From NCBI GenBank assembly GCA_036389295.1, contig DASVQB010000052.1, positions 6,161 to 70,160 on the forward strand: a stretch of DNA of 64,000 nt, in the 5' to 3' direction. Every line of letters starts with the position of its first letter. The first letter of the stretch is position 1. A program made the translations under genes and the position numbers. Origin of the DNA: AC-37 sp036389295 (lineage in GTDB: Bacteria > Actinomycetota > Thermoleophilia > Solirubrobacterales > Thermoleophilaceae). The notes under the pieces were generated by a model. That model was not told the origin of the DNA, did not search any database, and was given only the letters and a program-made list of their open reading frames with translations. This document shows, piece by piece, positions 43,284 to 51,584 of this stretch.

Positions 43284-43299
43284 CTGACCTATAGGTCAG
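43284..43299. promoter_or_regulatory. Perfect 16-bp palindrome, TetR-type operator candidate
   Basis: CTGACCTATAGGTCAG is its own reverse complement. TGACC-N4-GGTCA is a form often bound by TetR-family dimers. It overlaps TTGACT (43280-43285), a possible -35 element, and lies about 50 bp before the macro domain gene. No TetR-family gene is in this window. Confidence 0.6.
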
Positions 43300-43351
43300 C
43301 AAAACCTGCAGTGAGCGCCTCGCCGGCGATTTACGGCAGGATATGGCCGCA

Positions 43352-43927
43352 ATGAACGAGACCCCAGATGCCGCCACCGCCCCGTCCGTCGAGTTGACCC
43401 CGCCGGAGCCCGACCTCCCGTTCGGCAGGTCGCCCGCGATGGAGGTCACCCAGGCCGACGTCACGACCCTCGAGGTCGACGCCGTCGCCAACGCCGCCAA
43501 CACCGAGCTGAAGCACGGCGGCGGAGTCGCCGCGGCCATCTCGAAGGCCGGCGGCCCCGACGTCCAGCGCGAGTCCGACGAGAAGGCGCCGATCGAGCTC
43601 GGCGAGGCCGTCGAGACCACCGCCGGCGACATGCCGGCCAAGTGGGTGATCCACGCGGCCACGATGGAGCTCGGCGGCGAGACCTCCGCCGAGACGATCG
43701 AGCGGGCCACCGAGTCGACGCTGCTGAAGGCCGAGGAGCTCGGCTGCGAGTCGCTCGCGCTCGTGGCGTTCGGGACCGGCGTGGGCGGCTTCCCGGTCGA
43801 GGAGGCGGCGAAGCTGATCGTGAACCAGGTCTGGTGGCACCACGGCTGGGCGCTCAAGCGGGTCGTGTTCGCCGTCCAGGGTGACGACGCCGAGAAGGCG
43901 TTCGCGGAGGCGGCCCGCAAGAGATGA
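43352..43927 (+). CDS. Macro domain protein
   Basis: This protein of about 191 residues has a single macro domain that binds ADP-ribose or removes it from proteins. Its ADP-ribose loop is VANAANTELKHGGGVAAAISKAGG. The second phosphate-binding loop ALVAFGTGVGGFP lies near residue 137. The first 30 residues form an acidic, probably disordered extension. ATG 43352 is taken because GGCAGGA is 10 nt upstream; ATG 43343 is the alternative. The gene starts an operon with glycerate kinase, methyltransferase and a PD40 protein, under the palindrome at 43284. Substrate and link to its neighbours unknown. Confidence 0.9.
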   Translation: MNETPDAATAPSVELTPPEPDLPFGRSPAMEVTQADVTTLEVDAVANAANTELKHGGGVAAAISKAGGPDVQRESDEKAPIELGEAVETTAGDMPAKWVIHAATMELGGETSAETIERATESTLLKAEELGCESLALVAFGTGVGGFPVEEAAKLIVNQVWWHHGWALKRVVFAVQGDDAEKAFAEAARKR

Positions 43928-44913
43928 CCCGCCGGCGCGTCGCCCGCGCGCCCGTGCTGGTGGCCCCGGACAAGTTCAAGGGCACGCTCGCGGCGGCCGA
44001 GGTGGCCGAGGCGGTGGCGCGCGGCATCCGCGACGGCGGCCGGGAGGCCGTGGAGCTGCCGGTGGCCGACGGCGGCGAGGGGACGACCGACGCGCTGCTC
44101 CGCGCGCTCGGCGGCGAGCGGCGGACGGCGGTGGTGAGCGACCCGCTCGGCCGGCCGGTCGAGGCGGCGTACGGCCTGCTGCGCGACGGCTCGACGGCGG
44201 TCGTCGAGATGGCCCAGGCGAGCGGGCTCTGGCGGGTGGCCGAGGACGAGCGCGACCCGTTCGGCGCCGACACCCGCGGGACGGGCGAGCTGATCGCGGC
44301 CGCGGTGGCGGCGGGCGCGGGCGAGGTGGTCGTGGCGGCCGGCGGCTCGGCGACGACCGACGGCGGGGCGGGCGCGCTGGCCGTGCTCGACGAGGCGGGC
44401 GTCCGGCCCGAGCTGGTCGTCGTCTGCGACGTCCGGACGCCGTGGGAGGACGCGCCGCGGGTCTTCGGGCCGCAGAAGGGGGCCGACCCCGCGACGATCG
44501 GGCGGCTAGAGCGCCGGCTCTCCCGGCTGGCGCGGGCGGCGCCGCGCGACCCGCGCGGGCGGCCGATGACCGGCGCGGCCGGCGGGCTTGCGGGCGGCCT
44601 GTGGGCGCACCGGCACGCGCGGCTCGTGGCGGGCGCGGCGTTCGTCCTCGACGCGGTCGGGTTCGACTCCGAGATGAGGGCGGCCCGGTTCGTCGTCACG
44701 GGCGAGGGGCGGCTCGACGAGCAGACGCTCGCCGGCAAGGCGGTGGCCGAGGTGGCCGTGCGCTGCCGGCAGGGCGGGGTGGGCTGCCACGCGGTGGTCG
44801 GCGAGGACGCCCTCGAGCCGTTCATGGCGCGGCTCGTGGACCTCACCTGCGTGATCGAGGCGGGCACGCCGCGGCGGCTGCGGGCCGCGGGCCGGCGGCT
44901 CGCCGGGGTCTGA
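43924..44913 (+). CDS. Glycerate kinase, GlxK/GarK family
   Basis: This 329-residue kinase phosphorylates D-glycerate (to 2-phosphoglycerate in this family) and links glyoxylate or glycerate use to glycolysis. Signatures are APDKFKGTLAAAEVAEA at the N-terminus, PVADGGEGTTDALL, and the GGSATTDGGAGAL loop. It is a type I kinase, unrelated to the sugar-kinase type. ATGA overlap with the macro domain gene. The glycolate oxidase/malate synthase operon 3 kb downstream suggests a shared role in glyoxylate use, but the two are on opposite strands. Confidence 0.93.
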   Translation: MTRRRVARAPVLVAPDKFKGTLAAAEVAEAVARGIRDGGREAVELPVADGGEGTTDALLRALGGERRTAVVSDPLGRPVEAAYGLLRDGSTAVVEMAQASGLWRVAEDERDPFGADTRGTGELIAAAVAAGAGEVVVAAGGSATTDGGAGALAVLDEAGVRPELVVVCDVRTPWEDAPRVFGPQKGADPATIGRLERRLSRLARAAPRDPRGRPMTGAAGGLAGGLWAHRHARLVAGAAFVLDAVGFDSEMRAARFVVTGEGRLDEQTLAGKAVAEVAVRCRQGGVGCHAVVGEDALEPFMARLVDLTCVIEAGTPRRLRAAGRRLAGV

Positions 44914-44919
44914 GGCGCC

Positions 44920-45714
44920 GTGCCGGGGCGGGTCGACTACACGACCGCCGCGGAGACCTACGACGAGACCCGGGCCGCCAGCCCGTCCGTGGTCGGGCCG
45001 CTCCGGCGCTGCCTGTCGGGCGCGCCGGGGACGCGCCTCCTCGACGTCGGCGGCGGGACCGGCAACTACGCCGTCGCGCTGCGCGACGAGGCCGGCTTCG
45101 ACCCCGTGGTCGTCGACGCCTCCGAGCAGATGCTCGAGCGGGCCGCGGCCAAGGGGCTGCCGACGATCGCGGGCGACGCCGAGGACCTCCCGTTCGAGGA
45201 CGGGTCGTTCGACGCGGTGACGATGATCTCGATGATCCACCAGGTCGTGGACTGGCGGCGGGCGGTGGCGGAGGCGCGCCGGGTGCTCGTGCCGGGCGGG
45301 CGGCTGGCGGTGAAGGGCTTCGCGCGCGAGAACATCGCCGCGACGCACTGGATCTACGACTACTTCCCCAGCGCGCGCGCGTGGATGGAGCGCGAGCACC
45401 AGGGCATCGAGGAGATCCGCGCGGAGCTGCCGCGCGCCCGCCTGATGCCGATCCGCTACGAGGACTTCGACGACGCGTCGATGGCGGCCCTGGCGCGCGA
45501 GCCGGAGCTGATGCTCGACGAGGACCGGCGGCGCAACAACAGCTTCTTCCGCCGGCTGGCCGCGGACGACCCCGGCGAGCTGGCGATCGGGATCGCCGAC
45601 CTCTGGCGCGACCTCGCCGCCGGCCGCCGGCCGCAGGACGACCCGGAGGTCGACCGCGTGCGCCGCACCTGGGGCGACGCGCTCGTGTTCTGCTGGACGA
45701 AGGAGGTCGGGTGA
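44920..45714 (+). CDS. Class I SAM-dependent methyltransferase
   Basis: This 264-residue methyltransferase has a Rossmann fold with SAM motif I LLDVGGGTGNYA (40-51) and motif II acidic Asp in VVVDASEQML. DAEDLPFEDGSFDAVTMI follows, as in UbiE/COQ5-like small-molecule methyltransferases. Substrate unknown. GTG start, 6 nt after the kinase stop. It overlaps the PD40 gene by four bases (GTGA). Confidence 0.9.
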   Translation: MPGRVDYTTAAETYDETRAASPSVVGPLRRCLSGAPGTRLLDVGGGTGNYAVALRDEAGFDPVVVDASEQMLERAAAKGLPTIAGDAEDLPFEDGSFDAVTMISMIHQVVDWRRAVAEARRVLVPGGRLAVKGFARENIAATHWIYDYFPSARAWMEREHQGIEEIRAELPRARLMPIRYEDFDDASMAALAREPELMLDEDRRRNNSFFRRLAADDPGELAIGIADLWRDLAAGRRPQDDPEVDRVRRTWGDALVFCWTKEVG

Positions 45715-47414
45715 GCAGTCGTCCATCCCGTGCCGCGATCGTGGCGCTCGCGGCGTTCGCGCTGCTGCTGGGCGGCGGCGGGCAGGCCCGGGGGCAGCTC
45801 CCGCCGGTGCCGCTGCCGGAGCCGCTCGCGCGGATCGCGTTCACGGCTGGCGACGGCGACGACGTGTACGCGATCGCGGCCGACGGCTCCGGCCGCACGC
45901 GGCTCACGCGGGCCGCCGCCGGCCAGACGAACGCCGAGCCGGCGTGGTCGCCGGACGGGAGCCAGATCGCGTTCTCGCGCTTCACGGAGGACCCGGACGA
46001 CGACGACGAGAGCGAGGAGCGCGGCCAGGTCTGGCTCATGCGCCCGGACGGCGGCGACCAGCGGCCGCTCGCCCCGGCGCCGCCGGCCGGGGTGATCGAG
46101 AGCGCCCCGGCGTGGTCGCCGGACGGCCGGATGCTGGCGATCGAGCGGTTCCGCATCGGCAGCAGCCGGATCGTCAGCTCGATCGTCGTGGTCGCGGCCG
46201 ACGGGAGCGGCCGGCGGACGCTCGTCCGCGAGATCGCCGCGGGGCTGACCTTCGTCGGCGAGCCGGCCTGGTCGCCGGACGGCGGCTCCATCCTGTACAC
46301 GCGGACGCGGCTCGACTCGAGCGCGCACTTCCGGCCCTCGCTGCACGTGGTGAGCGCGGCCGGCGGCGAGCCGCGGGTGCTCGCGCGCGACGCCGGCCAG
46401 GGGGCGTGGTCGCCCGACGGCGCGCGGATCGCGTTCGCCAGCGTGCGCGACCGCAACGGCGAGAGCTGCGGCTCGGACGAGTGCAGCTACGCCGGCGAGA
46501 TCTACGTGATGGGCGCCGACGGGAGCGGGCCGGTCCGGCTGACGCGCAGCAAGGGCGGCGACGGCGCCCCGGCCTGGTCGCCCGACGGCGAGCGGATTGC
46601 GTTCCACAGCGACCGCAACTACCCGGACGGCGAGCGCCCCGAGCTCTACTCGATGCGTCCCGACGGGACCTGCCTCACGTGGCTCACGAACGGCACCGCC
46701 TGGAGCGGGACCCCCGACTGGGAGCCGGGCGCGGGCCGCTCGAGCGACCCCGGCGCGTGCGGGGCGACGCCGCGCGAGCCGCTGGTCGAGACCGACGCGA
46801 CGCCGGTGACCTCGTACACGCGGATCCCGGTCTACTGGCTCGGCCGCTCGACGGACGACGGGCTGCTGCTGTCGGATGTCCAGGCCGAGGGCGGCGTGTC
46901 CCTCACCTACGACGACTGCGGGCGCTTCGAGCCGTCCGCCTGCCCGAAGCCGCTGTCCGTCGGAAACGTCTCGACGTGCGGCAAGCCGGACGGCATCCTC
47001 GACCTTGGGGGGCACCAGCCGAGCCGCATCACGCTCTTAGGCGAGGCGATCCTGTACCGGCCGAAGTTCGACTACGAGATCGGCCCGGAGCTGTACACCG
47101 GGCCGACGACCGTCTCGGTCGACGGTGCCGGGGCCGGGTCGCTGACCGCGATCCTCCGGAAGCTGCGGCGGGCGAACCCCGAGGGCGAGCCGGGCCGGTT
47201 CCCGCGCGCGGCGTTCCCGCTGCGGTTCTGGCGCCCGATCGAGCGCACGAGCGCGGCCTACCGCAAGTACGGCACGATCGGCGCGGTCAACCGCCGGCTC
47301 CACTACTCGCGCTTCGACGTGCGCGAGTACCTCGCGATCGGGAAGCGGCTGCGCCGGCTCGGCCGCTTCGGCCGGCTCGACTGCCAGCGGCGGCAGGCCG
47401 CGGGGCTGGACTAG
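45711..47414 (+). CDS. Secreted TolB-like PD40 beta-propeller protein
   Basis: This 567-residue protein has a signal peptide (1-28) and five PD40/WD40-like repeats with the motif AWSPDG (PAWSPDGSQIAFSRF, PAWSPDGRMLAIERF, PAWSPDGGSILYTRT, GAWSPDGARIAFASV, PAWSPDGERIAFHSD), predicting a six-bladed propeller. The last 210 residues are a separate region with Cys pairs and no recognised fold. TolB itself is a Gram-negative envelope protein; here the domain is likely an extracytoplasmic binding platform. AAGGAGGT 3 nt before the GTG supports the start, which overlaps the methyltransferase stop. Confidence 0.87.
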   Translation: MSSRPSRAAIVALAAFALLLGGGGQARGQLPPVPLPEPLARIAFTAGDGDDVYAIAADGSGRTRLTRAAAGQTNAEPAWSPDGSQIAFSRFTEDPDDDDESEERGQVWLMRPDGGDQRPLAPAPPAGVIESAPAWSPDGRMLAIERFRIGSSRIVSSIVVVAADGSGRRTLVREIAAGLTFVGEPAWSPDGGSILYTRTRLDSSAHFRPSLHVVSAAGGEPRVLARDAGQGAWSPDGARIAFASVRDRNGESCGSDECSYAGEIYVMGADGSGPVRLTRSKGGDGAPAWSPDGERIAFHSDRNYPDGERPELYSMRPDGTCLTWLTNGTAWSGTPDWEPGAGRSSDPGACGATPREPLVETDATPVTSYTRIPVYWLGRSTDDGLLLSDVQAEGGVSLTYDDCGRFEPSACPKPLSVGNVSTCGKPDGILDLGGHQPSRITLLGEAILYRPKFDYEIGPELYTGPTTVSVDGAGAGSLTAILRKLRRANPEGEPGRFPRAAFPLRFWRPIERTSAAYRKYGTIGAVNRRLHYSRFDVREYLAIGKRLRRLGRFGRLDCQRRQAAGLD

Positions 47415-47439
47415 CGGCGCCGAGGAGCGCCGGCGCGGG

Positions 47440-49035
47440 CTAGCCCTCGAGCCGCTCGTAGGCGGGCAGGGTCAGGAAGTCCACGAAGCGGTCGCCGAGC
47501 GCCACGTCCTCGAACAGCTCGCGCGACTCCCGCGGCCGGCCGTGGGCGTGGAAGAACTCGTCGCCGACCTCCTCCCTGATCTTCTCGAGCTCCTCGTCCT
47601 CGATCCGGCGGACCAGCTCGGGGGTCACGCGCTCGCCGCCGTCGATCCGCGCGCCGTGGCGGACCCACTGCCACACCTGCGAGCGGGCGATCTCGGCGGT
47701 GGCCGCGTCCTCCATCAGGTTGTTGATCGCAGCGGCGCCGTTGCCTCGCAGCCAGGAGGAGATGTACTGGATGCCCACGTTCACGTCGCTCCGCAGGCCC
47801 TCCTCGGTGACCTCGCCGCCGGCCGACGCGGCGTCGAGGAGGTCGGAGGCCGCGACCGTCACGTCGTCGCGGCGGCGGTCGACCTGGTTCGGCCGCTCGC
47901 CGAGCACGGCGTCGAACCGCTCCATCGCGACCGGGACGAGGTCCGGGTGGGCGACCCACGTGCCGTCGAAGCCGTCGCCCGCCTCGCGCTCCTTGTCGGC
48001 GCGGACGCCCGCGAAGGCGCGCTCGTTCACCTCGGGCTGGCGGCGGCTCGGCACGAACGCGGCCATCCCGCCCATCGCGTGGGCGCCCCGGCGGTGGCAG
48101 GTGCGCACGAGCAGCAGCGTGTAGGCGCGCATGAACGGGACCGTCATCGTCACGCTCGCGCGGTCCGGCAGCAGGAACTCCGGCCGGTCGCGGAAGCACT
48201 TGATCATGCTGAAGATGTAGTCCCAGCGGCCGGCGTTGAGCCCTGCTGAATGGTCGCGCAGCTCGTAGAGGATCTCCTCCATCTCGAACGCGGCGGGGAC
48301 GGTCTCGATCAGGACCGTCGCGCGGATCGTCCCCGGGTCGAGGCCGAGCCGCTCCTGGGCGTGGAGGAAGACCTCGTTCCAGAGCCGCGCCTCGAGGTGG
48401 CTCTCCATCTTCGGAAGGTAGAAGTAGGGCCCGGAGCCTCGGTCGATCAGGCGGCGGCCGTTGTGGAACAGGTGCAGGCCGAAGTCCATGAGGCCGGCCG
48501 CCACCGGGGCGCCGTCGACCAGCAGGTGGCGGTCGGTCAGGTGCCAGCCGCGCGGGCGCACGAGCAGCGTGGCCGTGTCCTCCCCGAGCCGGTAGGTCCT
48601 GCCGCCCTCCTCGTGCTCGATCGTGCCCTCGATCGCGTCGGTCAGGTTCACGTGGCCGCCGATCGCGTTCGCCCACGTGGGCGAGAGCGCGTCCTCGAAG
48701 TCCGCCATGAACCCGCGGGCGCCGGAGTTCAGCGCGTTGATGACCATCTTCCGGTCGGTCGGGCCCGTGATCTCCACGCGGCGGTCGCGCAGGTCGGGCG
48801 GCGGCGGGGCGACCTGCCAGTCGCCCTCGCGGACCTCCCGCGTCTCCGGCAGGAAGTCCGGCAGCGCGCCCGCGTTCCAGCGCGCCACCCGGCCCGCGCG
48901 GGCCGCGACGAGCTCCCGGCGGCGCGCGTCGAAGCTGCGGTGGAGGTCGGCGACGAGCTCGAGCGCCTCGTCGGTCAGCACCTCGGCGAACCGGCCCTCG
49001 ACGGGGCCGCGGACCTCGACGCCGGACGGGGTCAC
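47440..49035 (-). CDS. aceB: Malate synthase A
   Basis: This 531-residue enzyme condenses glyoxylate with acetyl-CoA to malate, the exit step of the glyoxylate or glycolate route. The protein matches the A isoform in length. Typical blocks are ITGPTDRKMVINALNSGA, FMADFEDALSPTW, YFYLPKMESHLEARLWN, VLIETVPAAFEMEEILYEL and GRWDYIFSMIKCF. GTG 49035 overlaps the glcF stop by two bases, so the enzyme is translated right after the enzyme that makes its substrate. Isocitrate lyase is not encoded here. It is the last gene of the glc operon. Confidence 0.95.
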   Translation of the reverse strand: MTPSGVEVRGPVEGRFAEVLTDEALELVADLHRSFDARRRELVAARAGRVARWNAGALPDFLPETREVREGDWQVAPPPPDLRDRRVEITGPTDRKMVINALNSGARGFMADFEDALSPTWANAIGGHVNLTDAIEGTIEHEEGGRTYRLGEDTATLLVRPRGWHLTDRHLLVDGAPVAAGLMDFGLHLFHNGRRLIDRGSGPYFYLPKMESHLEARLWNEVFLHAQERLGLDPGTIRATVLIETVPAAFEMEEILYELRDHSAGLNAGRWDYIFSMIKCFRDRPEFLLPDRASVTMTVPFMRAYTLLLVRTCHRRGAHAMGGMAAFVPSRRQPEVNERAFAGVRADKEREAGDGFDGTWVAHPDLVPVAMERFDAVLGERPNQVDRRRDDVTVAASDLLDAASAGGEVTEEGLRSDVNVGIQYISSWLRGNGAAAINNLMEDAATAEIARSQVWQWVRHGARIDGGERVTPELVRRIEDEELEKIREEVGDEFFHAHGRPRESRELFEDVALGDRFVDFLTLPAYERLEG

Positions 49036-50327
49036 GCCGAGGCTCCGGCCGCGATCGACTCGTCGAGCAGCTCGACCGGGTGGACCACGGCCAGGGAGCG
49101 GCCGAGGGACTCGGCGTGCGCGGCGATCTGGAGGGCGCAGCCGGGATTGGCGGCGGCCACCGCCTCGACGCCGGTCGCCAGGAGGTTGCGAGCCTTGCGA
49201 CGGCCCAGCTCGGCGGCCGGCTCGGGGTTCACGACGTTGTAGATCCCGGCCGAGCCGCAGCAGATCTCCCACTCGGCCGGCTCGACCAGCTCGAGGCCGG
49301 GGATCCCGCCGAGCAGCGCGCGCGGCTGCGCCCGGACGCCCTGCGCGTGGGCGAGATGGCAGGCGTCGTGGTAGGCGACGCGCCGCCCGACCCGGCCGCG
49401 CGGCGCGCGCGGCTCGTGCTCGGCCAGCAGCTCGGTCACGTCGCGAACCTTCGCGCAGAACGCCTCGGCGCGTCCGGCCCACGCCGGGTCGTCGCGCAGC
49501 AGGTGGGCGTAGTCCTTCATCCCCGAGCCGCAGCCCGCGGCGTTCGCGACCACCGCGTCGCAGTCCTCGAACGCCGCGATGGTCTCGCGCGCGAGCGCGC
49601 GCGCGGGCCCGTCGTCGCCGGCGTGGAGCTGGAGCGAGCCGCAGCAGCGCGGCCGGCGCGGGGCGGCGACCTCCCAGCCCTCGGCGGCGAGCACCCGGGC
49701 GGTGGCGGCGTTCACGCCGCCGAAGAACGCGCGCTGGACGCAGCCCTGGAGCAGGCCGGCGCGGCCGCGCCGCTCGCCGGCCGCGGGCGTGAGGGCCGGC
49801 GGGCGGCGGGGGAGGTCCCGCAGCGCGGTGCCGGGCGTCAGCTCGAGGGCGGTGCGGAGGCGGGGGAGGCGGCCGAGCAGCCCGCCGCGCCGGCGCCGCG
49901 CGAGCCGCGGGAGGCCGAGCGCGCGGGCGGCGACGGCCGCCGGCGCCAGCGCCCGCAGCCGGCCGGGACGCGTGGCGACCTCGAACGTCAGCCGCCGCGC
50001 GAGCCGCTCGCGCGGGGTGCGGTCGTGGTTGCGCTCCACCTGGGCGCGCGCGTCCTCGATCAGCTCGTCGTAGCGGACGCCGGACGGGCAGGCGGTCACG
50101 CAGGCCATGCAGCCGAGGCAGCGGTCGAGGTGGGTCACGAGGGTGGGGGACAGCTCGCTGCCCTCCTCGAGGCCCGACCGGATCAGGACGATCCGCCCGC
50201 GCGGCGAGTCCATCTCCTCGCCCCAGAGCGAGTACGTCGGGCAGGTGGGCAGGCAGAAGCCGCAGTGGACGCAGTCCGCGATCGTGTCGGCGGACGGCGG
50301 GCGCACGGCGTCGAAGGCGGCGGCCAC
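49032..50327 (-). CDS. glcF: Glycolate oxidase iron-sulfur subunit
   Basis: This 431-residue subunit passes electrons from GlcD to the respiratory chain. Two ferredoxin-like [4Fe-4S] motifs are complete: Cys19, 22, 25, 29 (CVHCGFCLPTCP) and Cys70, 73, 76, 80 (CLGCMACVTACP). Two CCG domains follow (RCCGSLQLHAG and ICCGSAGIYN), each of the kind found in heterodisulfide reductase-like proteins. GTG 50327 is 2 nt after the glcE stop. Membrane association would be through partners, since no helix is visible. Confidence 0.94.
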   Translation of the reverse strand: MAAAFDAVRPPSADTIADCVHCGFCLPTCPTYSLWGEEMDSPRGRIVLIRSGLEEGSELSPTLVTHLDRCLGCMACVTACPSGVRYDELIEDARAQVERNHDRTPRERLARRLTFEVATRPGRLRALAPAAVAARALGLPRLARRRRGGLLGRLPRLRTALELTPGTALRDLPRRPPALTPAAGERRGRAGLLQGCVQRAFFGGVNAATARVLAAEGWEVAAPRRPRCCGSLQLHAGDDGPARALARETIAAFEDCDAVVANAAGCGSGMKDYAHLLRDDPAWAGRAEAFCAKVRDVTELLAEHEPRAPRGRVGRRVAYHDACHLAHAQGVRAQPRALLGGIPGLELVEPAEWEICCGSAGIYNVVNPEPAAELGRRKARNLLATGVEAVAAANPGCALQIAAHAESLGRSLAVVHPVELLDESIAAGASA

Positions 50328-50329
50328 GC

Positions 50330-51517
50330 TCAGATGCCGCCCACGAAGACGCCGGCGTTGCAGGAGCCGGTGGGGTCGAAGCGGGCCTTGACGCGGCGCA
50401 TCAGCTCGACGGCGGGCCCGTCGGCGGCGCCCCACGGGTCGATCCGCTCGCGAACGCGCCGCGGCGCGTCGAGGACGACGCAGGGGGCGGGCGCGAGCTC
50501 GCGGCGGAGCTGCTCGACCGCCGCGACCGGGTCGCCGGCCGCGCCGTCCTCGAGCGCGATCCAGGAGAGCCCGTGCGCGGCGCGGCCGACGAGCGAGCCG
50601 CCGGCGCGCTCGGCCGCGCGGAGCTGCGCCTCGACCTGGGCCTGCACGCCGGAGACGCGGACGACGACGCCGCTCGCCGAGCGCTGGCCGGCGCGCTGCG
50701 CGGCCCAGAGCCGGTCCTCGGCGGAGCCGCCCGAGTTGGGGTCGCCGCCGCGCGGCTCGGCCTCGCCGCCGACCGCCTCCGCCTCGAGTCCCGCCCGCGC
50801 CAGTGCGCCGACAGCGGCGCCGGCCTGCTCCTCCGCCCGCGCCCCCGCCATGCGCGCCAGCACTCGGCCGCGGCCCTCCGACCACGACACGTCGAGGCAC
50901 TGGGCCTCCAGCGAGCCGTGGGCGAGGGCGGACACGGCTGCCGCCAGCGCGGCCGGGTCGTCCGACTCCCCGACCGCGGTCGCCGTCGCGGGCGGCAGCG
51001 GGTGGAGTCGCACGGCCGCCTCCAGGATCGCGCCGAGCGTCCCGAACGAGCCGGTGAACAGCTTCGCGAGGTCGTAGCCGGCCACGTTCTTGATCACCTT
51101 CCCGCCGGCGCGGGCGATCGTGCCGTCGGAGAGCGCGACGGTCACGCCGAGCACCAGGTCGCGCGGCCCGCCGTGGCGGTGCCGCAGCGGGCCGGAGTCC
51201 GCGGTCGCGAGCACCCCGCCGACCGTGGCGGCGTCGCCGGCGCCCAGCGGCGGGTCGACCGCCAGCATCTGCCCCGCCGCGGCCAGCTCGCCGCGCAGCC
51301 GCGCCAGCGGCACGCCGGCCTGCACGACCGCGGTGAGGTCGCCGGCGTTGTGCTCCACGACGCGGTCGAGGCCGGCGAGCGACAGCTCGACGTCCGGCGC
51401 CGGGGCGGCGGCGCCCCAGCCGAGCTTGGTCCCGCCGCCGCGCGGGCGGACGCGCGCCGCCTCGCGCAGCGCGGCCGCCGCCTCCTCGTAGGTGCCCGGC
51501 GTGAGTACGTCCGTCAT
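50330..51517 (-). CDS. glcE: Glycolate oxidase FAD-binding subunit
   Basis: This 395-residue protein is of the FAD/FMN-binding (PCMH/VAO) type. RPRGGGTKLGWG at residue 25 is the FAD pyrophosphate loop; TVGGVLATADSGP and GKVIKNVAGYDLAKLFTGS are the conserved core. It is shorter than GlcD, as expected for GlcE. The ATG is at 51517, 49 nt beyond the glcD stop in a gap that holds a short duplication. Confidence 0.93.
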   Translation of the reverse strand: MTDVLTPGTYEEAAAALREAARVRPRGGGTKLGWGAAAPAPDVELSLAGLDRVVEHNAGDLTAVVQAGVPLARLRGELAAAGQMLAVDPPLGAGDAATVGGVLATADSGPLRHRHGGPRDLVLGVTVALSDGTIARAGGKVIKNVAGYDLAKLFTGSFGTLGAILEAAVRLHPLPPATATAVGESDDPAALAAAVSALAHGSLEAQCLDVSWSEGRGRVLARMAGARAEEQAGAAVGALARAGLEAEAVGGEAEPRGGDPNSGGSAEDRLWAAQRAGQRSASGVVVRVSGVQAQVEAQLRAAERAGGSLVGRAAHGLSWIALEDGAAGDPVAAVEQLRRELAPAPCVVLDAPRRVRERIDPWGAADGPAVELMRRVKARFDPTGSCNAGVFVGGI

Positions 51518-51524
51518 GCCCGCC

Positions 51525-51584
51525 GCGCCGCCGCGCTCACGTCCGCTCCGCGATGTGCGCCGCCGCTCACATCCGCTCCGCGAT
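51525..51584. repeat. Tandem 28-30 bp duplication at the glcD 3' end
   Basis: Copies at 51525-51554 and 51557-51584 match except for a two-base GC indel and one substitution. The second copy holds the last codons (IAERM) and the stop of glcD; the first lies just past the stop and repeats the same codons and a stop. Confidence 0.75.
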
